Part shown: positions 26,701 to 45,712 of the stretch, in pieces | Position numbering within the stretch: the first letter of the stretch is position 1 | Layout: each line of letters opens with the position of its first letter | DNA from: Macrotrachela quadricornifera | Lineage: Eukaryota > Rotifera > Eurotatoria > Philodinida > Philodinidae | Length of the DNA stretch: 64,000 nucleotides | Direction: 5' to 3' | Assembly (NCBI GenBank): GCA_022393335.1 | Contig: JAJEKB010001383.1 | Span: forward strand, 34,406 to 98,405 | The notes under the pieces: model-generated | Databases searched by the model: none | Told to the model about the DNA's origin: nothing | Seen by the model: the letters and a program-made list of their open reading frames with translations, nothing else | Position numbers and translations under genes: made by a program

Positions 26701-27996
26701 ACTTTATTTAGCAGAATTCTAAGGACGAATATGGAATGTCTTGTTTTTTTGTAAAACTCATAAAATAAATGCACTAATAAGATCTATTGAAATAAAGAGT
26801 CATTATGACCTTGAAAATTTAAAAAATAGATACTATCCATTCTTTTTTCCATTAGCAAATTTATATACCTATAGCATTTATTATCAAAAATCCTATTAAT
26901 CTATATTCTAATTTTCTATTATATTCAATTTTTTGACATTTTTTTATTCATTAGAAAATCATACTTTTTCATATAATGTTAGTTGTTCTATAAATGTCAC
27001 ATTTATTTTTCTTTTCCATAAGACTAAGCTTAGTAATCAATATAAGAAATATGCTTATATAAAATATAAGAACACATCTTTTTTTTACAGGTTGAATAGA
27101 AAAAAAGTATCAAAAGTTAACTTATAAGAATTTTTTCGATGAAATAAATATATATTTGATTTATAGAGCCATATGTATCTTATTGATAATAGAGATATAA
27201 ATTTATTTTTATTTATAACGATAAAAAAACTTATTTTTATATGTAATAGATAAATCATATGATAGAATATATTAATTCATATTTTTCTCTTTATTACTAA
27301 TAATACTTTAACATATAATATTAATTAAAATTGAAGATGACATATGTAAGAAAGATTTTCTTGTATAATTCTATTATAAGTTAATTAGATGAAATGAAAG
27401 ATGAAGTTTTCATAGTAATCATGTACAATTGTAGTTATTCATTCAGAAAAAAAAGAAGTCTTATGTCAGTGGATTGGTGAATGCAAATAATGATAAAATT
27501 GAGCAAAAAAAAATCGTTTTAAGGACATTGTCAACTTGTAGTAGAGACAATATTTACCATAAAATGCATATATATATATACGACATCACAAACAGATGTG
27601 AAAACAAATAGACAGATTTAACAAGAAGTTAAGAATGGTATATAAGAAATTTTTTGATTATTCATTTCCTAACAAGCGTCAATTAAATGTTTATAGTTCT
27701 TTATCTGTAAATACTTTCTATATACTTAATAATAATTTTTCAATGAAAAAGAATATTTCATAGAAAAAAAGAAAATTCTATTAAGGTATATATCTATTTT
27801 TCTTTTCCTTAAAGAAAAATCTTTTTTTTTTTATTCATCATTATAGAAGAATGATAAAATAAACGCGTAATTGTCAGTATTATTATACGGTCACGTAATC
27901 AAAAAGGTCAATGGTAAAATGATCATCATTTTTAGTCTAATACTTTTAAGAAGAATATATATTAAACTGAAACTAGAAAAATACTATATATTTTAG
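23728..27996. other. 4.3-kb gene-poor intergenic region
   Basis: A TC microsatellite lies at about 23981-24000 and an ACA/ACC trinucleotide run at about 24118-24155. Long A and T tracts occur throughout. No exon chain or RNA gene is supported. The final 100 bp upstream of 27997 are likely promoter of the GPCR. Confidence 0.4.
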
Positions 27997-29415
27997 ATGA
28001 GTAGTTTATTATCATCATCAGATAATTTAACTTTGGCTCAAGATGAAATTGATGCACTTTGGCATAACATTAATCGTTCACCATCCGATCCTGTTTCTCA
28101 TTGGATAACAATTGCAAGTTTTATATTTGCTATATTAGGATCAATAAGTAATTTAATGTCGGTTATTATATTAATTCGTTTAAGTAGTCATTTATCAACA
28201 TTTGTTTATTTATCTGGTTTATCTTTATCTGATATGATCACATGTATATCAATAATAATGACACATGTTGTAGAATTTCTTGTTCAAACACGTCGAACAA
28301 CATCAATAGTAATATTTCTTCGACATGTTGATATTATATTTGGAGCATTAGCTGCTGGTAGTCGTGTTTTATCATTATGGATATCAACAGCAGTAACAAT
28401 GGATCGTTGGATATTAATTTGTTATCCAATATATGGTAAAACATTTTGTACATTAAATCGTGCAAAAATTATTACACGAACATTATTTATCATAGCATTT
28501 CTTTATTCAGTACCACTTTTTTTTGAATATGAAATAATTCAAATGCCAAGTGTTTATCAAATGGTTTATTTTGATAATCAATCATTATCATTAATGGATG
28601 AAAATTTTCATAAAAATAGTATGCTTGTAATTAAAGGTTATAGTGATTTAGCTAAACGAAGACTTTATCGTTGGGCTTATATGTTTTTTAATGCTATATT
28701 TGCATATACATTACCAACGGTAATAATCGTTTTTTTTAATATACAATTAATTCGTGCATTACGTCGTGTTAAATCTCGTACAAAACTTTTAAGACAAAAA
28801 AATTCTTCTATGTATAAAAATCAACGTCAACATCGTTCTCAACAATCAAAATATTCTGTAACAATTATGGTTATTACTATGGTATTAACATTACTTATAT
28901 GTCGTAGTCCAACAATTGTTATTTGGGTTTTATGGTCATTTGAATTAACAATAAAAATATTTTTTGATTCATCATTAAGTTCACTTGTACGACGATTTCA
29001 AACAATAGCTAATTTAATTGCTATTATAAATGCTGCAACAAATTTTTTACCATTTTGTGTATTTGGACAATTATTTCGTACGGAATGTTTAAATATATAT
29101 TGTTGTAGAAAAATAACACATGAACAATTTTCACAAAAAAAAACTGAAAAATATGAAGATAATAAACAACGAATAGAACCAAATATTAATAATCCACAAT
29201 CAACAATAATTAAAAATGATCATATACAAAAAATTTCACCATTAAATTCTGAAATAACATCATCACCTAATCATTCATTTCCTATTTATTCTCAAAGAAA
29301 TATTATGAAATTAGATGATATACCATATTCTTCTAATATTATTGAACAACAACAACAATATACAAAAACTCCAACAAGTACAATACCATTATTAAAAGAA
29401 ACAATTGATCTTTGA
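27997..29415 (+). CDS. rhodopsin-class GPCR with long C-terminal tail
   Basis: Intronless 472-aa receptor. TM1 about residues 36-62 (GSISNLMSVIILIRL, with the conserved Asn). TM2 about 70-95 (LSGLSLSDMIT, with LxxxD). TM3 ends in MDRWILICYP (M135-R137; DRW in place of DRY). TM4 about 158-175. TM5 about 228-248 with a conserved Pro. The third loop is basic (RALRRVKSRTKLLRQK). TM6 about 288-310. TM7 carries NAATNFLPFCVFGQLFR, in which NFLPF replaces NPxxY. The tail of about 115 residues is Asn/Ser/Gln-rich. This matches the FMRFamide/neuropeptide-receptor-like families abundant in bdelloids. Ligand unknown. Absence of introns is common for GPCRs in this group. Confidence 0.85.
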   Translation: MSSLLSSSDNLTLAQDEIDALWHNINRSPSDPVSHWITIASFIFAILGSISNLMSVIILIRLSSHLSTFVYLSGLSLSDMITCISIIMTHVVEFLVQTRRTTSIVIFLRHVDIIFGALAAGSRVLSLWISTAVTMDRWILICYPIYGKTFCTLNRAKIITRTLFIIAFLYSVPLFFEYEIIQMPSVYQMVYFDNQSLSLMDENFHKNSMLVIKGYSDLAKRRLYRWAYMFFNAIFAYTLPTVIIVFFNIQLIRALRRVKSRTKLLRQKNSSMYKNQRQHRSQQSKYSVTIMVITMVLTLLICRSPTIVIWVLWSFELTIKIFFDSSLSSLVRRFQTIANLIAIINAATNFLPFCVFGQLFRTECLNIYCCRKITHEQFSQKKTEKYEDNKQRIEPNINNPQSTIIKNDHIQKISPLNSEITSSPNHSFPIYSQRNIMKLDDIPYSSNIIEQQQQYTKTPTSTIPLLKETIDL

Positions 29416-30941
29416 TTTTTTTTATTTATAAAATTAAAAGATTTTATAAATTGTTTTAATATCATATTAAAATAGCTTTTTTCTACTTATAAATGTAATT
29501 AAGTAAATTATTTTCTAATAGGATCAATATTTATTTTTATATTATTAAGTCTCTTGTAAAAATATCATCTTTATTAAATCAAAAAATCCCATATTATTTT
29601 CTCCCTTGACATGCATGATTATAATAATTGGATGAAAATTCAAGATTATACTCAATATAAATCAAAGATAGATCATTACTATAAAAAAAAAATAAAATTA
29701 TATATTCGAAAAACTCAAAGAATTCTCTAAAATTCTATATATAAACATTTTCAATTGCATTTATCTGTAAAAAATACATCCATGTAGAGTAAAGGCACCT
29801 TCATTTCCAGATTTCTTGGAAATTAATTTTTTTCTCGTAGTTTTATCATGTTTTCTTCAAGTTTATTTTTAATATAATAACACATTCTAACAAAAAACAA
29901 AAAGTGTGTGAAATGCTCTATCACCCTGTATATTCATATCAGTTTTAATATGCTCCTCATCTGATGCATTAAAAGAATTGAATACAACCAGGGAATCTAG
30001 TAATAAAAGTACCTTCATTGTTCTTTATTTTATTAAACAAATGCAAGTTAAATTGAACGTATATAGAGTTGTAAAGAACTCCATGCACTATTCGAATATA
30101 TAACTACCTTTTTTTCAAAGTATTCATTAGAAATACTATGTAAAACTATTTTTAACCAAGAAGATATAATAACAGAAATATCTCATATCATAGATCATGT
30201 TATTATTTAATAAATTTTATTTTTATTTGTTTTCTATACAAAATAAATCTGATATTAATAATTAGTATGTCTCAATAACACGTGTTTTTATCAAAATTCT
30301 ATGTATTGACCTTGACATTAATTTATCTACTATAGAATTTGATATGATCAGCATGTCTTTATCCTTGACATTTTCATACGAGATCTTTTACAATTAATTA
30401 ATAATGACATTTAATGAATTTCTACAATATCTTATTAAATCTAAACAATCATTATGATTTTAAACCTTTAATGAAACTATATAAATTTTAAATGTCTGTA
30501 CATTTAGCATTAATGATTGAATCAATAACAAGCACATATTTAGCAGAAGATTATTGCTTGAAAAAAAAAAAAAAAAAGAACAAAATAAGCCAAGAACGAC
30601 TTTTTTTTTTTGATACATTCGTTCATTCACTCAGTACAGATTCTGCAATAATAATAATAATAATAGCAAGAAGAAGAGTGATAACAGGTGCAACGGAAAA
30701 GAAAAAAAAAAAGAAACAAAATTCAGTTTTATATATGTGTGCACGAAAGAATAGAAAAAGGCACCAAAATGGATCACCACACAGCAAAAAAAAGGAGTAA
30801 AAAAATTGCACGCCAAATAAGATAATACAAAAAAAAAAGAAGAAGAAAAAATTCATTAGTTTATGTTGAATGAATCTGACCGACAAGAGAACAAAGAAAC
30901 ACATAATAATCCTCTTGTCTTTCATTCTCGATATAAGATTA
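29416..30941. other. intergenic, homopolymer-rich
   Basis: Poly-A/poly-T tracts around 30560-30840 create overlapping low-complexity ORFs on both strands; none is credible. Presumed 3' UTR of the kinase gene lies at its right edge. Confidence 0.4.
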
Positions 30942-38135
<7,194 letters not shown>

Positions 38136-40076
38136 TTAGTTTTTTAATAGAATTATATATAAAGAAAACGACAATCCATTCACATATATATACATGCACT
38201 CACGTACATTAATACGTAAATACACCGAAAATTCTCACGATACGATGGATCATCTCTTTGTTGCTTGTTGTTTGTTTACAATACAGAAGAAATAAGTCAG
38301 CCAGACAGATTGTCAAACAGGAAAGAAAAAAAAAATTTGACCGATCAGCGTATAGAGAAACCGCATTAAAAAGTTATTAGCGTTTACTAACGACATCTAT
38401 AGATAAAATATAAAAAAATAAATAATAACATTTACAACTATTAGTTGTTTCATAGAATTTTTCCAATAGGAAACATATCAAACAGAAACAACATGAACAG
38501 AATATCTGGTATATATACTGTTTAATGTATTACTCGGAAAAAAATCGAGCATATATGATACTATTTTGCTGAAAAAAAATCGAAATCTTATTTTTAGAAA
38601 CTTAAAAATTGTATGTAGTTTTAAATTGAGGATTATGCTTTTTATCCAGATGATTACTCTAACTATTGAAAATAGCTATAAGACAATTTACTACTGCATG
38701 GAGTTTTTGATAGTTTCACTAACAAGTAATAAACTCTTCTCCATTATTTTTACTAACGGAATGACATCGATTTTCTTGGATATAAGTACATGTATTGATA
38801 TTTCTTATGTTCTCTAATTCTCTAGTAAATATGTTTTAAATAAAATGTAAGAAAAAAATTTGTTTTAAATTTCCATTGAAAACACTGATCTCATACAGAA
38901 GTAACAATTGATAAGAATGAAGAAAGAACTATAAGAATTATGCATGTAGAAGCAAGCTGTACTATACATTATATAATGTAAGTCAGATGATTATTTTGTT
39001 ATTAATATGGACATGGAATTTGACGTATGTTTGTAGTTATTTATTTATGGGAGAACTGTATTGATGATGAATTTTAATAAAGATTAGACAAAATTGAAAA
39101 TTCTACATATGTTGTTTGAGATTATTAAGTTAAATAAAATAAAATAAATTATTTCATATTATTGCATTTTCTTTAATATCAATTACCTCAGAATAAATTA
39201 AACTGTTTGTATTTTCCATATTTCTCCTCTATTAGCTCCTTGATTAAAACCAATATTTTATTAGAAGATAGTATGCTGAAAACAGTTTTGGAGTTTAGTC
39301 GCATATAGCTTTGTAGAGAATTTTAAGCGCTATCTTTTCATTAAATATAAGTGTCTTAGTCACAGAAATAATAGTGATGAAGTATTAAAAATACAAGTAG
39401 TCAGATTTATTCTGGGACATCCGATATAATTGTCCTGTTTCTACGACCATCGTATTCCGCCATCATTCGTTTCAACTTATTCATTGAATGTAGATAACGA
39501 TCCAATCATGGTGTGTTTTATCGTTATCACTTCTTTGAATATTAAATATAGTTATTGTTGTATTAAACAACTTTTATATCGATCATCAATTATTAAAGAA
39601 TGCCTGGTAACTAATTTTATTTATTTTTCTCTTATAATTATGTGTGTTTAATTAACTATAAGAAAATACCAATGGCAAATATGAAATACTTTTCTTCTGT
39701 TACCTTATACAGTGCTTACTGAATATTTCTTGTAGAAACTATTGAAAGAGATATTTTTAAATTGAAAAACTAGAAGATGTTCATATTTAATTATTAAAAA
39801 AAAGGTAAATAATTCAGATATTGAGCTCTGCATAGAAAAATTAGCAACCAATCATCGCTCATCCTTTGATATAAAGTCTTTTATATGTCTTTTTATCCTT
39901 TATTACCTCACAAATTATCGTTTATCTATCAACGTATCAATAAAACAGTATTCCATGTCTTTTAAACAATATATTTTTTAACATTAGTTACATTATGTAA
40001 TATAAATGGTCTTTAGTATATTTCATTTCTAATATACAAATCTAAGAGATTGGAGTATAATAGATAATTCATTCTT
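38136..40076. other. intergenic between MRCK and GH36
   Basis: Divergent 5' flanks of the kinase (left) and the glycosidase (right). Short ORFs only; no repeat recognised. An upstream exon of the glycosidase may lie near its right end but cannot be placed. Confidence 0.4.
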
Positions 40077-42260
40077 GTGATATTTTTTTTTAAAGTGAAT
40101 CAAAATGAAACGATTCATATTTTGGTTGAAACTGAGCATATAGCACTTGTCATTCGAATAAATCAAAATTACGATCCATTAATGATTTATTATGGAAAAC
40201 GACTTCAAAATAAGGAGGACTATGCATCTATTCCAAGTTTTGATGCTATACAACGGAATGGCGATTATACAGGTTTATATAGTTCTGCTTATACACCAAG
40301 TGGTACACGTAATTTACTTGAACCTGCAATACAAGTAATTCATGCTGATGGAAATCCGTCGTTAGATTTAAAATATGTTTCTCATCAGCAAGATACAACA
40401 AATCAATCAAACGAGATAATATTAACGTCAATTCATCTGAAAGATCCTGTTTATTCATTTGAAGTAATTCTTTATTACAAAGCCTATTACAAAGAAAATG
40501 TTATTGAACAGTGGACAAGTATTAAACATACAGAAGATGATGTTGTACGCTTACAAAAATATAGTTCTACTAATCTATATTTAGCTTCAGCTAATAAATA
40601 TTATCTGACACATTTTCATGGTGATTGGGCACGAGAAATGAATCCAAAAGAAATTCAATTAACTGCAGGTATTAAAATATTAGATACTAAGTTAGGAACA
40701 CGAGCTGATCTTTTTCAACCACCTTCATTTCTTTTATCATTGCATCAACCATTAAATCATGATGATGAAAGTTATGGTGAAGTTTTTGCTGGTACACTTG
40801 CATGGTCTGGTAATTATCAAATTCAATTTGAAATTGATCCACTTCGTAGTTTGCGTCTTATTGCTGGTATTAATCCATATGCATCGGAATACTATTTAGT
40901 ACCAAATAAAGAATTTATTACACCTAGTTTTCTTTTTACTTATTCTTATCAAGGTTTAGGTGTTGTCAGTCGAAATTGGCATCGATGGGCAAGAAAATAT
41001 CGTATACCACAAGGTCAAGGTGATCGATTAACTTTATTAAACAATTGGGAAGCAACTTATTTTAATTTTGATGAACAAATATTAACAACATTAATTAAAG
41101 ATGGCAAAAAATTAGGTGTTGATTTATTTCTTCTTGATGATGGTTGGTTTGGTAACAAATATCCTAGAAATAATGATAGTGCTGGCCTAGGTGATTGGCA
41201 AGAAAATATTAAAAAATTACCACATGGTATTGGTTATTTAGTTAATGAAGCTGAAACAAATGGTATTAAATTTGGTATTTGGATTGAACCAGAAATGGTA
41301 AATCCAAAAAGTGAACTTTATGAAAATCATCCTGATTGGGTTATTAAACTACCGAATCGTTCTGAATACTACTATCGTAATCAACTCGTACTTGATATGT
41401 CTAATAAGAATGTTCAAGAGTTTGTTTATGATGTTGTCGATCGATTATTTACTGAACATCCAAAGCTTGCTTATATTAAATGGGATTGCAATGCTGTCAT
41501 TTATAATGCTTATTCTGCTACAAACTCTCATCAATCTCATCTATACGTTGATTATGTTTACGGTTTATATGATGTTTTAAATCGCCTCCGAAAAAAATAT
41601 CCTTCGGTGCCAATTATGTTATGTTCAGGTGGCGGTGGACGAATGGATTATGGTGCTTTACAATATTTCACGGAATTTTGGCCAAGTGATAATACTGATG
41701 GGTTGGAAAGAATATTCATTCAATGGAGTTATTCATTCTTTTTTCCATCAATTGCTACTTGTAATCATGTTACTGATTGGGGCAAACAATCATTAAAATT
41801 TCGAACGGATGTAGCTATGATGGGTAAATTAGGATACGATATTGTTGTAAGCAAACTTGATGAAAATGAACTTATATTCAGTCAACAAGTACTTCAAACT
41901 TATGCTCGTTTAAAAGATATTATTTGGCAGGGTGATCTATTTCGACTTGTATCACCATATCAAAATGATATCGCATCATTAATGTATGTGAACGAAAATC
42001 AAGATAAAGCAGTGTGGTTTACGTATTTAGTTAGTAATCGTTATCGAGCTGGTAGTAATGGTGCTATACGATTAAAAGGACTTAATCCAACAAAAATTTA
42101 TATAATTCAAGAGATTAATATTTATCCAGGTAGTAATAACTCAACGATTATTTCTGAAAAATCCTTATCTGGAGATTATCTAATGACGTATGGATTTGAT
42201 CCAATGGTAGATATACAACGATCAAGTGTTATCCTTGAGTTGACCCAACATATTTTGTGA
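40077..42260 (+). CDS. GH36-family alpha-galactosidase, bacterial/fungal type
   Basis: Single open frame of about 720 codons. It has an N-terminal beta-sandwich (about residues 1-320), a TIM barrel (320-640) and a C-terminal beta domain, as in group-I GH36 enzymes of about 730 aa. Active-site signatures: LLDDGWFG, DWQ, KFGIWIEPEMV, nucleophile Asp in YIKWDCN (about residue 470), CSGGGGRMDYG, and acid/base Asp in FWPSDNTD (about residue 538). It should hydrolyse terminal alpha-1,6-galactose from raffinose-type oligosaccharides. The 5' end is uncertain: the frame opens with GTG, and the first in-frame ATG (40182) would remove part of the first domain. AAAG at 40092-40095 could be a splice acceptor from an unseen upstream exon. 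The lack of introns in an intron-dense region and the family membership suggest horizontal acquisition. No frameshift or internal stop. Confidence 0.9.
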   Translation: MIFFFKVNQNETIHILVETEHIALVIRINQNYDPLMIYYGKRLQNKEDYASIPSFDAIQRNGDYTGLYSSAYTPSGTRNLLEPAIQVIHADGNPSLDLKYVSHQQDTTNQSNEIILTSIHLKDPVYSFEVILYYKAYYKENVIEQWTSIKHTEDDVVRLQKYSSTNLYLASANKYYLTHFHGDWAREMNPKEIQLTAGIKILDTKLGTRADLFQPPSFLLSLHQPLNHDDESYGEVFAGTLAWSGNYQIQFEIDPLRSLRLIAGINPYASEYYLVPNKEFITPSFLFTYSYQGLGVVSRNWHRWARKYRIPQGQGDRLTLLNNWEATYFNFDEQILTTLIKDGKKLGVDLFLLDDGWFGNKYPRNNDSAGLGDWQENIKKLPHGIGYLVNEAETNGIKFGIWIEPEMVNPKSELYENHPDWVIKLPNRSEYYYRNQLVLDMSNKNVQEFVYDVVDRLFTEHPKLAYIKWDCNAVIYNAYSATNSHQSHLYVDYVYGLYDVLNRLRKKYPSVPIMLCSGGGGRMDYGALQYFTEFWPSDNTDGLERIFIQWSYSFFFPSIATCNHVTDWGKQSLKFRTDVAMMGKLGYDIVVSKLDENELIFSQQVLQTYARLKDIIWQGDLFRLVSPYQNDIASLMYVNENQDKAVWFTYLVSNRYRAGSNGAIRLKGLNPTKIYIIQEINIYPGSNNSTIISEKSLSGDYLMTYGFDPMVDIQRSSVILELTQHIL

Positions 42261-42885
42261 AATATTTTATTCGAACTATGTTAATCCTTCATTTATTATA
42301 TCTACGTTATTTTTTTCTAATCTTTCTGTATTCTAATATGAACGAACAAACACTCTGAAACTATGATTTATTAGACGATACACATGATTATCGATTGATT
42401 TGACTTAATATTTATTTATAAAGAATAAATTCTATTTAAAAAAAGCTATTATCATCATATTCTAATCACGAGCGTTACTTGTTTTAAATAGATCATTTCT
42501 ATTATAAAATGTCTTAATAAAACAATAAGAAAAAGCTTATTTTTTATTATTCAAAATACGCTTAAATCAAATCTTTTATTCAATCTTTATCATTATTACG
42601 ATTTCCATGGAGAAATATAATTGTGATTTTAATAAAAGAAATACTTTGAATAATATTTTTAACTATTGCTATTTATATATAATGAGAAAAATGTCATTCT
42701 TTTTATTATATGACCGACAACGAGACAAGAAAATTTTTCTCAATTATTAATGAAACGAAGTGGAATATCACATAAAAATACTGGGAAAAAGTTAATTCCT
42801 CTCACAATATTCTATCTCTTTTTCCTAGAAGCCTTAAGAGATTATAATATTTTCATTGACAATATTATATTAATTCATTAATATT
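42261..42885. other. intergenic
   Basis: AT-rich 3' flank of the glycosidase; nothing else recognised. Confidence 0.4.
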
Positions 42886-43827
42886 ATGATATCTAACACA
42901 GTAAAATATTGGTGTTATTTAATCGTTTTGATTCCATCAATTTTATGTTCATTATTTGTTCTTTATTATCTTCTTTTCGATCGAACTTTACGTTCTGCAC
43001 TTAATAATCATATTATTATTATTCTTCTTTTTATTGGTCTCATTTGTGAAATGACAACTTATCCATGAAGACTTTATTTTTATCAATATCAAGGCATATG
43101 GCAAAGATCAGCAATCTTTTGTCAAATCTGGGGATTTATTGATTGGGGAGTCTTTATCATTTACATAACACTTTTAGCTTGGGCAGCAATTGAAAGACAT
43201 ATTCTTATATTTCATAGTAGATGGGTAACAACAAAAATGAAACTATTCTTTATTCATGATCTTCCTATAATTGTTATTGTACTTTATTATTTGATCTTCT
43301 ATATTATTGTTTACTTTTTTTCACCCTGTGAAAATATCTTTGTTTTATCTCGTCCACTTTGTGTTGTCCCATGTTTGTTCTCAAATTATGCTATTGGTAT
43401 GTACGACGGAATAGTTCACCAACTTATACCCGGTTTATTAACTATCCTGTTCAGTATGGCTTTATTGATATGTGTTCTGCGTCAAAAATATCGTATGCGT
43501 CAACAGATTCAATGGCGAAAATATCAAAAGATGACGATTCAATTGTTATCTGTTTCATTTCTTTATTTTATATTTTATTTCCCATACATATTAGTGGATA
43601 TTATGATTCTATGTGGTGTACCACATACAAATATTAATACTTTTCTTGACTATACCATATTTTTGTCGTATTTCTTTGTACTTCTGTTTCCTTTTGTTTG
43701 TTTTTTCTCGATGTCTGAACTTCGAACAAAATTGATCAATATCGTAAAATTACGACGGCGAGTAAGACGTATTGATCCTCACATATTAACTATAAAATCT
43801 AATGTAAATAATCGAATGCGTGTTTAG
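42886..43827 (+). pseudogene. rhodopsin-like GPCR with one internal TGA
   Basis: Reading through a single TGA at 43066-43068 gives one uninterrupted 313-codon seven-helix receptor. The stop sits at codon 61, after MTTYP and before RLYFYQYQG, where related receptors probably carry Trp, so TGG to TGA is likely. TM1 about 8-30, TM2 43-60, TM3 with AAIERHILIFHSRW (ERH in place of DRY), TM4 100-125, TM5 with LIPGLLTILFSMALLICV, basic loop (RQKYRMRQQIQWRKYQK), TM6 with FIFYFPYIL, TM7 with FVLLFPFVCFFSMSELR. The open state of the rest means the break is recent, or that read-through, RNA editing or a sequencing error explains it. No intron removes the stop as far as I can see. Confidence 0.75.
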
Positions 43828-44187
43828 TAAATAGCATTGTAATATTGTAATAAAATGATGAATTATTCGTCATATTCTAGAAGTTTCTCTGTTTTGAATG
43901 ACGTAAAAATAAACATGATTTAATAAAAATGAAGAAATATATTTATATTAAGATTTAATTATAAAGTTCTAGATTATAAAGTATAATATAAATAATCTTC
44001 AGATATTTTTAATCGTTATGCATTTTTAGGCTATTGCCAGAGAATGTGTTTTGATGAGGAAGGAGATGTGCAATTTATAATTAAAAATGTTACATTTCGA
44101 ATGAGAAGCGATAAACAGAATTTAATAATAAATAGGATTTATTTGAAGAATTTTTCATTAAATTTTATCTCGACAAAATATAATTTA
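43828..44187. other. intergenic
   Basis: AT-rich; nothing recognised before the nested repeat stack. Confidence 0.35.
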
Positions 44188-44250
44188 ACTAGTAGAAACT
44201 CGTGCATAATACACGGTTCTTTTTTCTTCTTTATCATATGATGTCAAGGC

Positions 44251-45303
44251 GGGATTCCGGAACTTCGCCAACTTTGACTTTCGCCAATTATTGGCGAAAT
44301 TCCACAGAATGTATTGGCGAAAGTTCAATGGATCTTCGCCAATTGGAGATTGTCCAACAGATATACCGGTGAATGTCTACTGAACTTTCACCAATTGGCG
44401 AATTTCCAAGAGATATACTGACGAATATCTAGTACGTATATTGGCGAGAGTCGAATAGATTTTTTTCTTTCAAGTGAGACATTCATATTCTACATAATAT
44501 ATGATAATCACGCTTAGTATTATAAAACCGTTATTGGCGATGAATATGCTGGTTCAATTGTTGCATTGTCTTTTCTTAACATCATATCTTCATGAGGTTG
44601 TTCATGAATACCTTCAGGTGTAAGTACAGCATCTGAAGTTGTTGACTGTGGTTGAAGTGGAGGACATATTTGAGATTCAGCACAAGATATAATCTGTTGT
44701 ACTTGAGCTTGTTTACGTTTTTGCTTTAATGAACATTTACGAGCTGTTCTACCAGTCGTTGTTGAAGTTGATGTTGTTTGATCTTGTGAATGAGTTAAAT
44801 TTGCATTAGCTTGCGATCTTTATGCTGCTGCACGAGTAGTAGCAGGCATTTGATTAACAATAGCTTTCTGAAAAGCTCGAAATCATATCCTATATATTAA
44901 ATTTTTTACCAACGTATTGATATGAACAGATGTTCAATGTGTTACACTTCATACTTGTCATCACACAAATGATATTAGACTTATTTCGAATAAATCTAAA
45001 ACTACAAATAAAAATTTTGATCATGTCATTTCCAACAATTTTCTTAGCATGTATTTGTTAGTGATCTCTCCAATCGATACCACTATCATTTTGCAATCAT
45101 CAAATATCTGAAGGATTTATCGGCGCAAGTCCAGTGGAAATTCGCCAATTGGCCAATGTGAAAAGAGTAAACTGGCGAAAGATCAATGGACACTCGCCAA
45201 TTGGCGAATGTCACGAAGGTACATTGGCGAAAGCACAGTGGACGTTCGCCAATGGCGAAAGTCCAAATTGCGAAAGTCCTAATTGGCGAAGTTCCGGTAA
45301 CCC
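44251..45303. mobile_element. non-autonomous hAT-like element with 8-bp target duplication
   Basis: Exact direct repeat GTCAAGGC at 44243-44250 and 45304-45311. Inverted ends GGGATTCCGGAACTTCGCCA and the complement of TGGCGAAGTTCCGGTAACCC. Subterminal regions are packed with TTCGCCAATTGGCGAA-type short palindromes in both halves (44270-44460 and 45120-45300). The interior at 44530-44890 reads on the - strand as a decayed coding stretch. An 8-bp duplication is typical of hAT transposition. Confidence 0.85.
44525..44885 (-). pseudogene. decayed coding fragment carried inside the hAT-like element
   Basis: The - strand gives a mostly open frame of about 115 codons with motifs QKAIVNQMPATTRAAA, GRTARKCSLKQKRKQAQ and SDAVLTPEGIHEQPHEDMM. 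It is interrupted by a TAA near 44822. Gln/Thr/Lys-rich composition is unlike random AT DNA. I cannot tell whether it is the remnant of the element's own protein or a captured host exon. Confidence 0.5.
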
Positions 45304-45384
45304 GTCAAGGCTTTGATCTTTCATTCAATAAAAGTATAAGAACATTCGACCTTATGTATATATAGAGCCCGATAACGTCATACT

Positions 45385-45712
45385 CAGTGTTTTACAGAGC
45401 TGCAGAATTTTCCACAAAATCAAAAATTTCCCCACCCGGGGGAAATGTTTTTCGCTTCTCTTAAGCCAATTTTCAAAAAATTTCCCCACCCGGCGGGTGC
45501 GCAAACGGAAGATTCTGCACCTCTGGTGTTTTACCTAGGTTTTGTTTTTCGGATGGGCAAATCAAACTTTCGGGTGGGCGCCGCCCACTCTCATCATGTA
45601 ATAAATAACTTAGTGAAGTAATTTTACGCAATTATCTGTATATTTTAGGGTGGGCGAATGAAAGTTTCGGATGGGCGCCGCCCACCCAGCCCACCCGCTA
45701 GGTAAAACACTG
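45385..45712. mobile_element. hAT-type MITE with 8-bp target duplication
   Basis: Termini CAGTGTTTTAC and GTAAAACACTG are perfect inverted ends, flanked by the exact direct repeat GTCATACT at 45377-45384 and 45713-45720. The interior contains two GC-rich GGGTGGGCGCCGCCCAC-type blocks, unlike the AT-rich host. It is itself interrupted by a smaller element. Confidence 0.88.
45395..45525. mobile_element. 131-bp MITE nested in the MITE
   Basis: Termini CAGAGCTGCAGAATTTTCC and the complement of GGAAGATTCTGCACCTCTG, flanked by the exact 8-bp repeat GTGTTTTA at 45387-45394 and 45526-45533, which is part of the terminal repeat of the outer MITE. It contains two copies of AATTTCCCCACCCGG-like sequence. 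Insertion came after that of the outer MITE. Confidence 0.85.

Noticed and set aside
40246..40458. - strand ORF inside the GH36 gene
   Set aside because: Antisense shadow of a well-supported enzyme frame.
45134..45316. 60-aa ORF with repeated LAKAQWTFANG-like phrases
   Set aside because: Produced by the TTCGCCAATTGGCGAA-type subterminal repeats of the hAT-like element.
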